A stretch of 43,170 nt of DNA from an uncultured Clostridia bacterium (GTDB lineage: Bacteria > Bacillota > Clostridia > Christensenellales > Borkfalkiaceae), in contig CANPYD010000001.1 in assembly GCA_947587775.1 (NCBI GenBank), positions 1 through 43,170 on the forward strand, given 5' to 3'. A program made the translations under genes and the position numbers. Numbering within the stretch: the first letter of the stretch is position 1; every line of letters starts with the position of its first letter. Under the pieces are notes generated by a model. That model was not told the DNA's origin and did no database searches. It worked only from the letters and a program-made list of their open reading frames with translations. Shown piece after piece: positions 15,799 through 23,590 of this stretch.

Positions 15799-17501
15799 AA
15801 AAGAGTGCTTTCAGCATTGCGCTTGCGGGCGCCATGCTCCTGCCGACGCTTGCGGCGCTCACGGGCTGCGGCGGTGAGGATGTCATAACCCTTCGCGTCT
15901 ATAACTGGGAAGAGTATATCGACGAGGGCGGAGAAGGCACGTTTATCTTTGACGAGCTTCACGAACTCAACGAGGACGGAAAGCCCGTTCTCGACGCAAA
16001 GGGCAACCATATCCATATCGAATCGGACATCGTGAATGATGACTACAAGGATTGGTACAAAGAGACAATGGGACACGACCTCTCCGAAGAGGGCCCCGAA
16101 ATTTTGAACGACTTCTGCGAATGGTACGAAAAGACCTATCATCAAAAGATCCGCGTCGAATATTCTACCTTCGGCACCAATGAGGACATGTACAACGAGA
16201 TCGTCCTCGGCAATGAGTACGATCTTCTCTGCCCTTCCGACTACATGATCATGAAGCTCGCCGCGGAGGGCCGTCTCGAAAAATACGACGAAAGTTTCTT
16301 CGACGAGACGCTTCCCGAAAACTACTACGTCCGCAACGTCTCCCCCTTCATCGCCGAAAAATTCGCAAACAACGGCGGACTGAAGCTCCGCAAAGATCCC
16401 GACGGCAATGACATCTACTGGAAGGACTATGCGGCGGGATACATGTGGGGCACGACGGGCTTTGTGTACAATCCCGAGTACGTCTCCGAAGAAGAGCTCG
16501 ACGCGATCGGCTGGAGGGCATTTACGGACAGCCGTTTCAAGGGCAAGATCACGGCGAAAGACAACGTGCGCGACACCTATTTTGCCGCCCTCGGCGTCAC
16601 CTATCAGGACGAACTGCTTTCCCTCGACCCGTCTGCCGACGGATACATCGATCGCCTCACGGAGATCTTCAACGCAACGGACGAGGATACGATCGCCGAA
16701 GTCGAACCCATCCTTCTCGACATCAAGGACAACATTTACAGCTTCGAGACGGACACGGGAAAATCGGATATGGTGCAGGGAAAGATCTGGCTCAACTATG
16801 CGTGGAGCGGCGACGCGGTCTATGCGCTGGACCTTGCGGAGAGCGGAAAGACCGAGGACGGCGAGGATGAGAACAGCGTTCTTCTCAACTATTACGTCCC
16901 CTCGGCGGGTTCCAACCTCTGGTTCGACGGTTGGGTCATGCCGAAGGGCATTACTCCGGAGATCAAGCACGCCGCACAGGCGTTCGTCAACTTCCTCTCC
17001 ATGCCCCAAAATGCCATGCGGAACAGCTATTATATCGGTTACACTTCCGTTATAGCGGGGGAAATTCCCGAGGACGATGATCCCGCCATGCTCACCTATG
17101 CCGATTATCTCTATGGCGTGGAAGAGGATGAGGGAGAGCTCTACGACCTCTCCTACTTCTTCGGAGCCGAGGACGGCACATTCGGGATCTACGCGGATGA
17201 AGAACAGTGCACGAAACGCCAGCTCTTCGCCCAGTTCCCCACGCCCGAAGTCATTGCCCGTAGCGCCGTCATGGATTATTACGACGAGGCGGCAAGCGAG
17301 CGCATCAACGAACTTTGGTCGCGCGTGAAGGCGGAATCGCTCGAACCGTGGACGATCGTCGTCATTGTCGTCGCCGTTGTAGGCGTCGCCGCGGCGATCC
17401 TGCTCCTCAAATTCGGAAACAAGATCGATTTCTTCCGGAGAAAGCCGAAAAAAGGCTACGAGCAAGTCAAACAGGAGCCCGTCCGATACAAAACGAAATA
17501 A
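15795..17501 (+). CDS. potD: Polyamine-binding lipoprotein PotD, long form with a C-terminal membrane anchor
   Basis: 568 residues against about 350 usual. A signal peptide with lipobox LTGC (Cys25) precedes the typical RVYNWEEYID. About 60 extra residues (acidic, 38-100) follow before the normal IRVEYSTFGTNEDMYNEI. Ligand-binding features such as YDLLCPSDYMI and GYMWGTTGFVYNPE are present, as is FDGWVMPKG near residue 377. After residue 500 comes a segment not found in ordinary PotD: a hydrophobic helix at about 519-538 (WTIVVIVVAVVGVAAAILLL) and a basic cytoplasmic tail. The protein is therefore predicted to be tethered at both ends. It is the last gene of the operon and is followed by a strong terminator. 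Confidence 0.9.
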   Translation: MKKSAFSIALAGAMLLPTLAALTGCGGEDVITLRVYNWEEYIDEGGEGTFIFDELHELNEDGKPVLDAKGNHIHIESDIVNDDYKDWYKETMGHDLSEEGPEILNDFCEWYEKTYHQKIRVEYSTFGTNEDMYNEIVLGNEYDLLCPSDYMIMKLAAEGRLEKYDESFFDETLPENYYVRNVSPFIAEKFANNGGLKLRKDPDGNDIYWKDYAAGYMWGTTGFVYNPEYVSEEELDAIGWRAFTDSRFKGKITAKDNVRDTYFAALGVTYQDELLSLDPSADGYIDRLTEIFNATDEDTIAEVEPILLDIKDNIYSFETDTGKSDMVQGKIWLNYAWSGDAVYALDLAESGKTEDGEDENSVLLNYYVPSAGSNLWFDGWVMPKGITPEIKHAAQAFVNFLSMPQNAMRNSYYIGYTSVIAGEIPEDDDPAMLTYADYLYGVEEDEGELYDLSYFFGAEDGTFGIYADEEQCTKRQLFAQFPTPEVIARSAVMDYYDEAASERINELWSRVKAESLEPWTIVVIVVAVVGVAAAILLLKFGNKIDFFRRKPKKGYEQVKQEPVRYKTK

Positions 17502-17510
17502 TGTCTTACA

Positions 17511-17550
17511 ATGAAACACCGCCCGCTGTGCATAGCGGGCGGTGTTTCAT
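17511..17550. terminator. Terminator between potD and the convergent minus-strand operon
   Basis: A perfect 17-bp stem, ATGAAACACCGCCCGCT paired with its complement, with a six-base loop GTGCAT. A T-rich run follows ten bases later on the plus strand. It serves potD and probably also the convergent operon that ends at 17562. Confidence 0.85.
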
Positions 17551-17561
17551 ATAAGCGGTTT

Positions 17562-17738
17562 TTACTCCTCTTCTTTCTTCTCTCCCCCTCTCCGTTTTTT
17601 GACGCAGGCAGAGAGAAGGTATTCGATCTGTCCGTTCAGGGAGCGGTAATCCTCTTCCGCCCACTTTGAGATCTCGGCATAGAGCGTCGGGGAAAGCCGC
17701 AGCGGCACCTGTTTTTTGGATCTATCCGTGTCTTTCAT
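17562..17738 (-). CDS. Small Arc-type ribbon-helix-helix DNA-binding protein (58 aa)
   Basis: A 58-residue protein from ATG 17738. The beta strand KKQVPLRLSPTLYAEIS, then KWAEEDYRSLNGQIEYLL, is the Arc/MetJ-like ribbon-helix-helix pattern (strand residues about 9-15, helices about 16-30 and 34-46). The C-terminal tail is highly charged. Such proteins bind DNA as dimers on short tandem palindromes. It is the last gene of the SPFH/ABC operon and its start overlaps the preceding gene by 17 bases (GAGGAG nearby). From memory, similar small proteins are often encoded next to SPFH genes in Gram-positives. It may repress its own operon at the tandem TGATATCA sites. Confidence 0.87.
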   Translation of the reverse strand: MKDTDRSKKQVPLRLSPTLYAEISKWAEEDYRSLNGQIEYLLSACVKKRRGGEKKEEE

Positions 17739-18963
17739 TCATCCTCTCCTCTTCGATGATATTTTTAAGCTCTTCCTCGACGGGACGGACGCGTTTTCTG
17801 TAAACGGCGTACATGATCGTCCAAATCACAAGCGAAACGATCGCCGCAGGGATAAGAAACACCATCGTACCTGCCCCGATCCCGACGATCAAGCTCTGTT
17901 CACGGTCTGAAATATATCCGGCGACGCCGAACGACATACCGAGGGCGATCGCAGCAAACAGAAAACATGCGAACATGATATTCCCCCTTTTCTGCTGCCG
18001 TATCCACGCGCCCTGTAATTGTTTGCGGAGCGTATCCGGCCTGTCATCTGTAAGTTTTTCGTAATTTCTCCTGTATATCTCCCGTTTCTTTGCCTCGAGC
18101 GGCAATAATTGCGCGAAAAAGAACGCGAGTGCGAACACAATGACGACAAGACTGACCGTCCAACCAACGGCGCGGTCAAGTTGATCCCAGAACCCTGCAA
18201 CGAAGATCAGAACGCCGAAAATCATGCCGAGGAACAGCGCGGTGAAACTCGAACGCCTCGACACGGCGCGGAAGTCCTCCTTTTCCGTCTCTTCCTTCAA
18301 AAACGCCGCAACGGGCACGGGAAGAGCCGAAAATCCGCGTGCGCTTTCGGACTGCGCGAAAATTTTACTTTCGGGTAAGCCGAATTTGCTCCGCTTGATC
18401 TCATCGAGCTCCCGCCCCGCCCTTTCATAGAGCACAGCCCGCGCCTTTCCTTCGCCCGCTGCCTGTAACATACCGGGGATCGCAAGAACAATGGCTGCAG
18501 CGATACATGCGAGCGGCAGGACGATCTCGGGAATCTCCGTAAATATCGAAAGAAACTCGGCTGCGGCAAGGATCGCAAAGCCAAGCACGGTGAATCCTGC
18601 CGACAAGACCTGTCTCAGATCCCGTTTCCCGAAGGCCTCCCGCCATGCCTCATAGAGTTTTTTGTAATTTTCCCTCTCTTCTCCCCGCTTTTCGATCTCG
18701 TTTGCGGCATTTTCGAGCTCCACAAGCGCATCGGCAAACTTTTTCTGCACGAAAGAAAGGATGCTTGCCGCACATTCCAAAAGAAATCCGAGCACGGTCA
18801 AGGCGATGCACAGAGGAGCGTTTTTCGCTCCGAAAAGATTGACAAATACGGGGATCACGGCAAACAAAGCCCCCAAAAGGCCTATCGCCGTGCAAAAACG
18901 TCGGAATCTTTTCAGATCATCCGCGCGTTTTCCCGTCAAATACAGCCTCAAAAATTCGTCCAT
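17722..18963 (-). CDS. Uncharacterised eight-span membrane protein
   Basis: 413 residues from ATG 18963; a TTG at 18978 is an in-frame alternative. I do not recognise a family. Predicted membrane helices come in four pairs: 26-44 and 50-72, 120-140 and 146-166, 240-257 and 267-287, 330-350 and 358-387. They are separated by soluble charged segments (about 75-118, 168-238, 290-328), with a coiled-coil-like stretch around 78-110. The repeated pair plus cytoplasmic linker plan may reflect internal duplication. The start lies just after the ABC permease stop and the end overlaps the ribbon-helix-helix gene, so it belongs to this operon. Function unknown; perhaps an accessory part of the transporter. 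Confidence 0.75.
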   Translation of the reverse strand: MDEFLRLYLTGKRADDLKRFRRFCTAIGLLGALFAVIPVFVNLFGAKNAPLCIALTVLGFLLECAASILSFVQKKFADALVELENAANEIEKRGEERENYKKLYEAWREAFGKRDLRQVLSAGFTVLGFAILAAAEFLSIFTEIPEIVLPLACIAAAIVLAIPGMLQAAGEGKARAVLYERAGRELDEIKRSKFGLPESKIFAQSESARGFSALPVPVAAFLKEETEKEDFRAVSRRSSFTALFLGMIFGVLIFVAGFWDQLDRAVGWTVSLVVIVFALAFFFAQLLPLEAKKREIYRRNYEKLTDDRPDTLRKQLQGAWIRQQKRGNIMFACFLFAAIALGMSFGVAGYISDREQSLIVGIGAGTMVFLIPAAIVSLVIWTIMYAVYRKRVRPVEEELKNIIEEERMNERHG

Positions 18964-18967
18964 TGTA

Positions 18968-20095
18968 TCACTTTCCAAACATGATTTTTTCGCTCGAGAG
19001 CATCCTCGTCATGAGGAACACCAGCCCCGCCGTATAGACGAGGTTCGCCCCGACGCTGACAAGCGACTGCCATACGGGAAGCGCTCCCGCAAGGAGACCC
19101 TGCATGCTGACGACGGCGTTCAGAATGGGGATCGCCACGACCCAATCTCCGATCGCGGGCACAAACGCCGCCACGAGCGAAAAGATCATCACGAAGATCA
19201 TGAGGACGCTCGTATAGGCGGAGGCCTCCTTGACGGAACGGGAAGCCGTCGAGATCATCGAGATGAGCGAGACGATGAGCGGGACGAAACTCAGGATCAG
19301 AAGGAAAATGAGGACATACGCCCCGAAGCTGTATCCGCCGAGCATTCCAACAGAGAGCCCCATGAGTCTAGGCATCGAGAGGACGACGCCGAGGAAGCTC
19401 GAGAGCGCCCCGAGCATCGAGATACAGGCAAGCGGGACGACCTTCCCGAGGGCGATATGCGACCGTTTTGCGGAAGTTACGAGGATGGTCGCAAGCGTTC
19501 CGCGCTCCTTCTCCCCCGCCACCGATTCGAGCGTCACCGACATGCACGCCGAGAATACGAAGCAAACGATGATGAAGGGCAAGATCTGCTGCATGACTTC
19601 CCTGCCGATGCTTTCATCCGAAGCGAGCGGCTCGGAATGAATGGAAAACTTCATGCCGACGTTCTGCAATACCGCAAAAGCAAGGGAATAAAACCCGCTG
19701 CCCGCCTCGTCCATGGGGTCGTAAATGATGGAAACGACAAAATCAACGGGATTAGCGCCGTTTTCGCCGAACCGGTCGAAATCTTCCGTAAAGGAGAGAA
19801 TGGCGGTCGCTTCCCCCTCTTCCACTTCCTTCCGCGCCGCTTCCATATCTTCGAGGGTGATCCATTCGACGGTGTTCCCGCTTGTCTCCACCGCAGATTG
19901 GAGGACGGAAGTAAGGGCAGATTCACCCTCTACATAGACTTTATAATCATACTTCGTGGGTTCGGTGTGAATGGCTTCGCCGATGACCGAATAGAGCAAA
20001 AAGATGATGATCCCGGGGAGCAGCATCGTGATGATGAGCCGCCGATCATGGAAAAACCGATGAAATTCTTTCTTGATGAGCGCGAAAAGTTTCAT
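18968..20095 (-). CDS. ABC-2 type permease (NatB-like)
   Basis: 375 residues: one N-terminal helix (about 20-38), a large outside domain (about 40-165), then five helices. The plan and the motif GEKERGTLATILVTSAKRSHIALGKV match NatB-type sodium-efflux or related export permeases. It overlaps the ATPase gene by ATGA, so the two form one exporter. The real substrate is unknown; NatAB of Bacillus exports sodium, but homologous pairs have other roles. Confidence 0.87.
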   Translation of the reverse strand: MKLFALIKKEFHRFFHDRRLIITMLLPGIIIFLLYSVIGEAIHTEPTKYDYKVYVEGESALTSVLQSAVETSGNTVEWITLEDMEAARKEVEEGEATAILSFTEDFDRFGENGANPVDFVVSIIYDPMDEAGSGFYSLAFAVLQNVGMKFSIHSEPLASDESIGREVMQQILPFIIVCFVFSACMSVTLESVAGEKERGTLATILVTSAKRSHIALGKVVPLACISMLGALSSFLGVVLSMPRLMGLSVGMLGGYSFGAYVLIFLLILSFVPLIVSLISMISTASRSVKEASAYTSVLMIFVMIFSLVAAFVPAIGDWVVAIPILNAVVSMQGLLAGALPVWQSLVSVGANLVYTAGLVFLMTRMLSSEKIMFGK

Positions 20096-20874
20096 ACGAA
20101 CTCCCCCTTGATCTCATGATAAATGTCGAAAAAGCTCTTTTCGAGATCCCCGTTCGCGACTTCCGCGAGCGTCCCCTCACGCGCCATTTTTCCGTCGATG
20201 ATGACGCCGACACGGTCGCAGAGTTTCTCCACAAGCGAAAAGATGTGCGTGGAAAGAAGAATGCTCTTGCCCATCTCCTTCAGTTCCAAAAGAAAATCGG
20301 TGACGACCTTTGCCGTGAGCACATCCAAACCGTTCGTCGGTTCGTCAAAGATGACGACGGCGGGATCATGCACGATGGAAATGACGAGAGATACCTTCTG
20401 TAACATCCCCGTCGACAAATCTTTGACCTGCACCTGCGCAAAACGGTCGATCCCGAAGCGCGAAAAGAGCTCACGCTTCCTTTGGGCGAGCGCATCCTTC
20501 CCGACGCCGTGCATCGCGCCGAAAAAGTCAAAGAGATAATCGGGCGTAAAGAATCCCTCGAGTTTTAACTCGCTCGTCATAAATCCGATGCTGTCACGCA
20601 CCTTTTCGGGCTGTTTCACGATGGAAAACCCGTTGACGGTTGCGTCGCCCGCATCCGGCTTGATGAGTGTGGAGAGCATGCGGAGCGTCGTCGTCTTTCC
20701 CGCGCCGTTCGGGCCGAGGAGCCCGTAGATCTCCCCGCGATAGGCAGAAAAAGAGAGTCCGTTGACCGCAATGCGGCTCTTCTCCCCCGTTTTTTCAATT
20801 TTTTGCTGTTTTCTCGAGAGCGTGAAGGTCTTTTTCAAGCCTTCCGCCCTTACAATTTCTTCATGTTCCGACAT
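20092..20874 (-). CDS. ABC transporter ATPase (NatA-like)
   Basis: 260 residues from ATG 20874 (GAGG five bases upstream); a GTG at 20889 overlaps the previous stop and is possible. Walker A GPNGAGKTTT, Walker B VVIFDEPTNGLD and STHIFSLVEKLCDRV are clear. The signature reads LSTGMLQKVSL, the form common in NatA-type exporters (LSxGMxQ). It pairs with the NatB-like permease. A 15-residue insert (RKQQKIEKTGEKSRI) between the first strand and AVNGLSF is a small peculiarity. Confidence 0.9.
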   Translation of the reverse strand: MSEHEEIVRAEGLKKTFTLSRKQQKIEKTGEKSRIAVNGLSFSAYRGEIYGLLGPNGAGKTTTLRMLSTLIKPDAGDATVNGFSIVKQPEKVRDSIGFMTSELKLEGFFTPDYLFDFFGAMHGVGKDALAQRKRELFSRFGIDRFAQVQVKDLSTGMLQKVSLVISIVHDPAVVIFDEPTNGLDVLTAKVVTDFLLELKEMGKSILLSTHIFSLVEKLCDRVGVIIDGKMAREGTLAEVANGDLEKSFFDIYHEIKGEFV

Positions 20875-20885
20875 ACTGACCTCAT

Positions 20886-21764
20886 TCACTTTTTCACGTC
20901 GATGATACTTTGCGCCTTGTAGCCGAGCATGGGCGCAAGCGCTTCAAATTCATAGGGCGGGATGAGAAGTTCAAACGTCTCACTGCCGCGGATTTCCACG
21001 CGGTAGCAGGGCTTCACAACCATCTGCCCATAGCGGTTACAGCGGATCTTATTGGGTTTGAACGCTCCTTTGTTAAATCGTTCCGCCTTGTTCCATCCCA
21101 CAAACATCGTCTTTTCGCAGATACGCGAGAGAGACGCGATGCTGTCATAGGGAATACGGACTACATAGGAGGTGTCGGCAATGCAGAGCGCTTCGCTGTC
21201 GCGGAAAGCATAGAACGGAATGTTTGCACGGGACTTCGCGGGCAAGATGCCCCTCTTTTTTCCGCTTTTCGTCCTGTACACATCGGCAAAGACATCTAAG
21301 GGCACCGCGTCGGACGGCACAAGCATGCTGTCGAGGGCCTCCCTTCTGACCTTTTCATATCGATCCACATGCTCTCTGACGGCGGAAGAGTTCGTCACCG
21401 ACTTATTTCTGAAGTACTGCATGATGAAAAAGGCGATCGCAAAAAGCGCAAGTCCCCCGCCGAAGCCGATGAACCACCAAAAACCGCTCGAGACGGCAAT
21501 CTCATAGGTCGCATTCTCCTCGCTGAGAAGCTCCAAAGCGATCGCAAGAAGCAAAGCGCCGCACAAAAGGATGATCCAAAAGACGTTCGACAGCCAAGGC
21601 GGAAAATTTGCCGTCTTCCGGACGTTGTCGTCCTCCCGTTCCATGGCATTGAGACGGGACCGCATACCCTCGTCGATGCGCTTGACGATGAACTCGCTCC
21701 CGTCGGGTTCGGGAAGAGGCCAAGGCTCCTTTCCCTTGACCGAAAAGCCGAAAAGATTTTTCAT
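20886..21764 (-). CDS. Uncharacterised two-span membrane protein with a C-terminal beta-rich domain
   Basis: 292 residues. A cytoplasmic N-terminal part (WPLPEPDGSEFIVKRIDEGM) precedes helices at about 60-80 and 94-117. The last about 160 residues alternate strands (ADTSYVVRIPYDSIASLSRI, later KPCYRVEIRGSETFELLIPP) in a way that recalls bacterial PH-like domains. This is only a resemblance. No good ribosome site precedes the ATG, nine bases after the SPFH stop, so translation is probably coupled. Membership in the SPFH-ABC operon suggests a membrane scaffold or adaptor. Confidence 0.72.
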   Translation of the reverse strand: MKNLFGFSVKGKEPWPLPEPDGSEFIVKRIDEGMRSRLNAMEREDDNVRKTANFPPWLSNVFWIILLCGALLLAIALELLSEENATYEIAVSSGFWWFIGFGGGLALFAIAFFIMQYFRNKSVTNSSAVREHVDRYEKVRREALDSMLVPSDAVPLDVFADVYRTKSGKKRGILPAKSRANIPFYAFRDSEALCIADTSYVVRIPYDSIASLSRICEKTMFVGWNKAERFNKGAFKPNKIRCNRYGQMVVKPCYRVEIRGSETFELLIPPYEFEALAPMLGYKAQSIIDVKK

Positions 21765-21772
21765 GACAAAGT

Positions 21773-22723
21773 TCAGTAGATACTCCCCGTGCCGACAACC
21801 GGCTGTGCATCACGGTTGCCGCAGAGAACGACAAGGAGATTGGAGACCATCTGCGCCTTTCTCTCGTCGTCAAGCTCTACGATCTCCTCTTCGGAGAGCT
21901 TATTGAGCGCCATCTGTACCATGGAAACCGCTCCCTCGACGATCTTCTGCCTTGCCGCAATGATCGCGGAAGCCTGCTGCCGCTGTAACATCGCCGCGGC
22001 GATCTCGGGCGCATAGGCAAGATGGGAGATGCGGGCTTCGATGATCTCGATACCCGCCATATCCACACGCTGCTGGAGCTCACCGCGCAGAACGTCGGCG
22101 ATCTCCTGCGCACTGCCGCGGAGAGACTTTTCGTCCCCGTTCGAGGAGACGTCGTACGGATACTGCCGCGCGACCTGACGGATCGCCGCGTCGCACTGCG
22201 TAGAGATATACGACATATAATTTTCAACGTTGAATACGGCGCGGGCGGTGTTCGTAATGCGCCAGATGACGACGACGGAGATCTCGATCGGATTCCCCTC
22301 TTCATCGTTCACCTTCTGCTTATCGTTATTGAGCGTCATCGCCTTCAAAGAGAGCTTGCGCGAAACGCCCGCGACCGCTCTCGCGGGATTGACGGCGGCG
22401 CAGAAGGGATTCGTCCAGAAAAATCCGTCCGTCTTGATCGTGCCGTAATATTTTCCGAAGAGGGTCAACACATACGCCTCGTTCGGCTGCAAGAGCTTGA
22501 ATCCCGCCATCATGACGTTCGTCACAATGAGAAGCACGGCCCCGATCGGTACAAATGCGATCATGGCGGGGATCTCCTCACTGAAAACGCCGCCGAGAAT
22601 CACAAGCGCAACGGAAGCGATCACCATAAAAAGCAGGATGAACAACATCATCCAGCCGCTTTTGATGCGCGCGGGACGCTCATCCACAACGTTGAGCGAC
22701 CTCACATCCCTGTTTTCTTTCAT
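21773..22723 (-). CDS. SPFH/prohibitin-family membrane protein
   Basis: 316 residues from ATG 22723 (GGAGG eight bases upstream); a TTG 15 bases earlier is less likely. Two N-terminal helices (about 24-46 and 52-74) are followed by an SPFH domain starting LLQPNEAYVLTLFGKYYGTI. A long helical part (QRVDMAGIEIIEARISHLAY, then AAMLQRQQASAIIAARQKIV) follows, and the C-terminal end is LVVLCGNRDAQPVVGTGSIY, which I know from SPFH proteins of Gram-positives. SPFH proteins assemble into ring- or cage-like membrane platforms. As first gene of the operon it may organise the ABC exporter encoded downstream. Confidence 0.9.
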   Translation of the reverse strand: MKENRDVRSLNVVDERPARIKSGWMMLFILLFMVIASVALVILGGVFSEEIPAMIAFVPIGAVLLIVTNVMMAGFKLLQPNEAYVLTLFGKYYGTIKTDGFFWTNPFCAAVNPARAVAGVSRKLSLKAMTLNNDKQKVNDEEGNPIEISVVVIWRITNTARAVFNVENYMSYISTQCDAAIRQVARQYPYDVSSNGDEKSLRGSAQEIADVLRGELQQRVDMAGIEIIEARISHLAYAPEIAAAMLQRQQASAIIAARQKIVEGAVSMVQMALNKLSEEEIVELDDERKAQMVSNLLVVLCGNRDAQPVVGTGSIY

Positions 22724-22740
22724 TTCCAAATCCTCCAATC

Positions 22741-22759
22741 TGATATCATTTTGATATCA
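22741..22759. promoter_or_regulatory. Tandem TGATATCA palindromes, operator candidate
   Basis: Two perfect 8-bp palindromes (22741-22748 and 22752-22759), 11 bp centre to centre, four bases upstream of the SPFH ribosome site. Ribbon-helix-helix repressors such as MetJ bind tandem short palindromes about one helical turn apart, and such a protein is encoded at the end of this operon. A minus-strand TATGAT overlaps the distal copy and could be the -10 element; I see no good -35. Confidence 0.7.
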
Positions 22760-22842
22760 TATATTTTTTACCCGCTTTTTTTCGCCGTAAAACGGCGCCC
22801 AAAAAAATTTATGAAATTTTATGATCTGCGGCGGCAGTCCCC

Positions 22843-22871
22843 TTGAAAAAAAGAAAGAATTGTGATATGAT
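22843..22871 (+). promoter_or_regulatory. Promoter of upp
   Basis: TTGAAA (22843-22848), 17 bases, TATGAT (22866-22871). The transcript should start near 22878, upstream of the chosen ATG at 22906. Confidence 0.85.
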
Positions 22872-22905
22872 AGAGGAAATGGCAAGAATGCAAAAGGAGA
22901 AGCGA

Positions 22906-23535
22906 ATGGAAAACGTCTTTATTTTCGATCACCCTCTCATCAAACATAAAATCTCTATCCTGCGTGACAAAAACACGGGAATGAAGGAATTCCGCGAACT
23001 CGTAGAGGAGATCACAACGATCATGACCTACGAGAGTATGCGGGATATGCAGCTTGTGCCCGTTCAGGTGGAGACCCCTCTCGAAGTCACAACGCAGTAC
23101 CGCGTTCCGGAGGAGAGCATCGCCATCGTCCCCATCTTACGGGCGGGTCTCGGCATGGTGAACGGCGTCCACAAGGTGTTCCCCACCGCGAGAGTCGGGC
23201 ACATCGGAATGTATCGCAATGAAGAGACGCTCGAACCGCAGGAGTACTATTGCAAACTTCCCGACGGGATCGCAGATAAGACGGTTTTTCTTGTCGATCC
23301 CATGCTTGCAACGGGCGGCTCCGCATGCGACGCGCTGAACGCTCTGAAAAAACGGGGCTGTAAGCACATCAAACTGATGTCCATCATTGCCGCACCGCAG
23401 GGCGTCGAAAAAGTTGCAAGGGAACATCCCGACGTCTCCGTCTACGTCTCCACCCTCGACCGCTGCCTCAACGAACGCGGCTACATTCTCCCGGGGCTCG
23501 GCGACGCGGGCGACAGGCTGTTCGGCACAAAGTAA
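22906..23535 (+). CDS. upp: Uracil phosphoribosyltransferase
   Basis: 209 residues, exactly the usual length. It makes UMP from uracil and PRPP in pyrimidine salvage. The PRPP-binding segment FLVDPMLATGGSA and the uracil-binding C terminus GYILPGLGDAGDRLFGTK are clear, as is ILRAGLGMVNGV. ATG 22906 is chosen because AAAAGGAG is six bases upstream and earlier in-frame starts fall in or before the promoter. It is a single-gene unit. Confidence 0.97.
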   Translation: MENVFIFDHPLIKHKISILRDKNTGMKEFRELVEEITTIMTYESMRDMQLVPVQVETPLEVTTQYRVPEESIAIVPILRAGLGMVNGVHKVFPTARVGHIGMYRNEETLEPQEYYCKLPDGIADKTVFLVDPMLATGGSACDALNALKKRGCKHIKLMSIIAAPQGVEKVAREHPDVSVYVSTLDRCLNERGYILPGLGDAGDRLFGTK

Positions 23536-23547
23536 AAAGTATGAAAA

Positions 23548-23580
23548 GAGCTCTCCTGCTTTCGGGAGAGCCCTTATTTT
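23548..23580. terminator. Terminator between upp and the convergent operon
   Basis: Stem GCTCTCC / GGAGAGC around an eight-base loop, followed by a T-rich run on the plus strand (CCTTATTTTGTCTTTTT). It lies between two convergent gene ends and may work both ways. Confidence 0.85.
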
Positions 23581-23590
23581 GTCTTTTTCG

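Noticed and set aside
15648..17519. Long open frame of 623 codons on the minus strand opposite potD
   Set aside because: It mirrors the codon pattern of potD, has no recognisable domain and would sit antisense to a clear gene; typical of GC-rich coding DNA.
22783..22797. Hairpin CGCCGT-AAA-ACGGCG between the SPFH and upp genes as a terminator
   Set aside because: The T run is on the wrong side for either strand, and it lies between divergent genes where no terminator is needed.
22843..22905. Longer upp start at 22843
   Set aside because: It would start in the promoter -35 box; ATG 22906 has a good ribosome site and gives exactly 209 residues.
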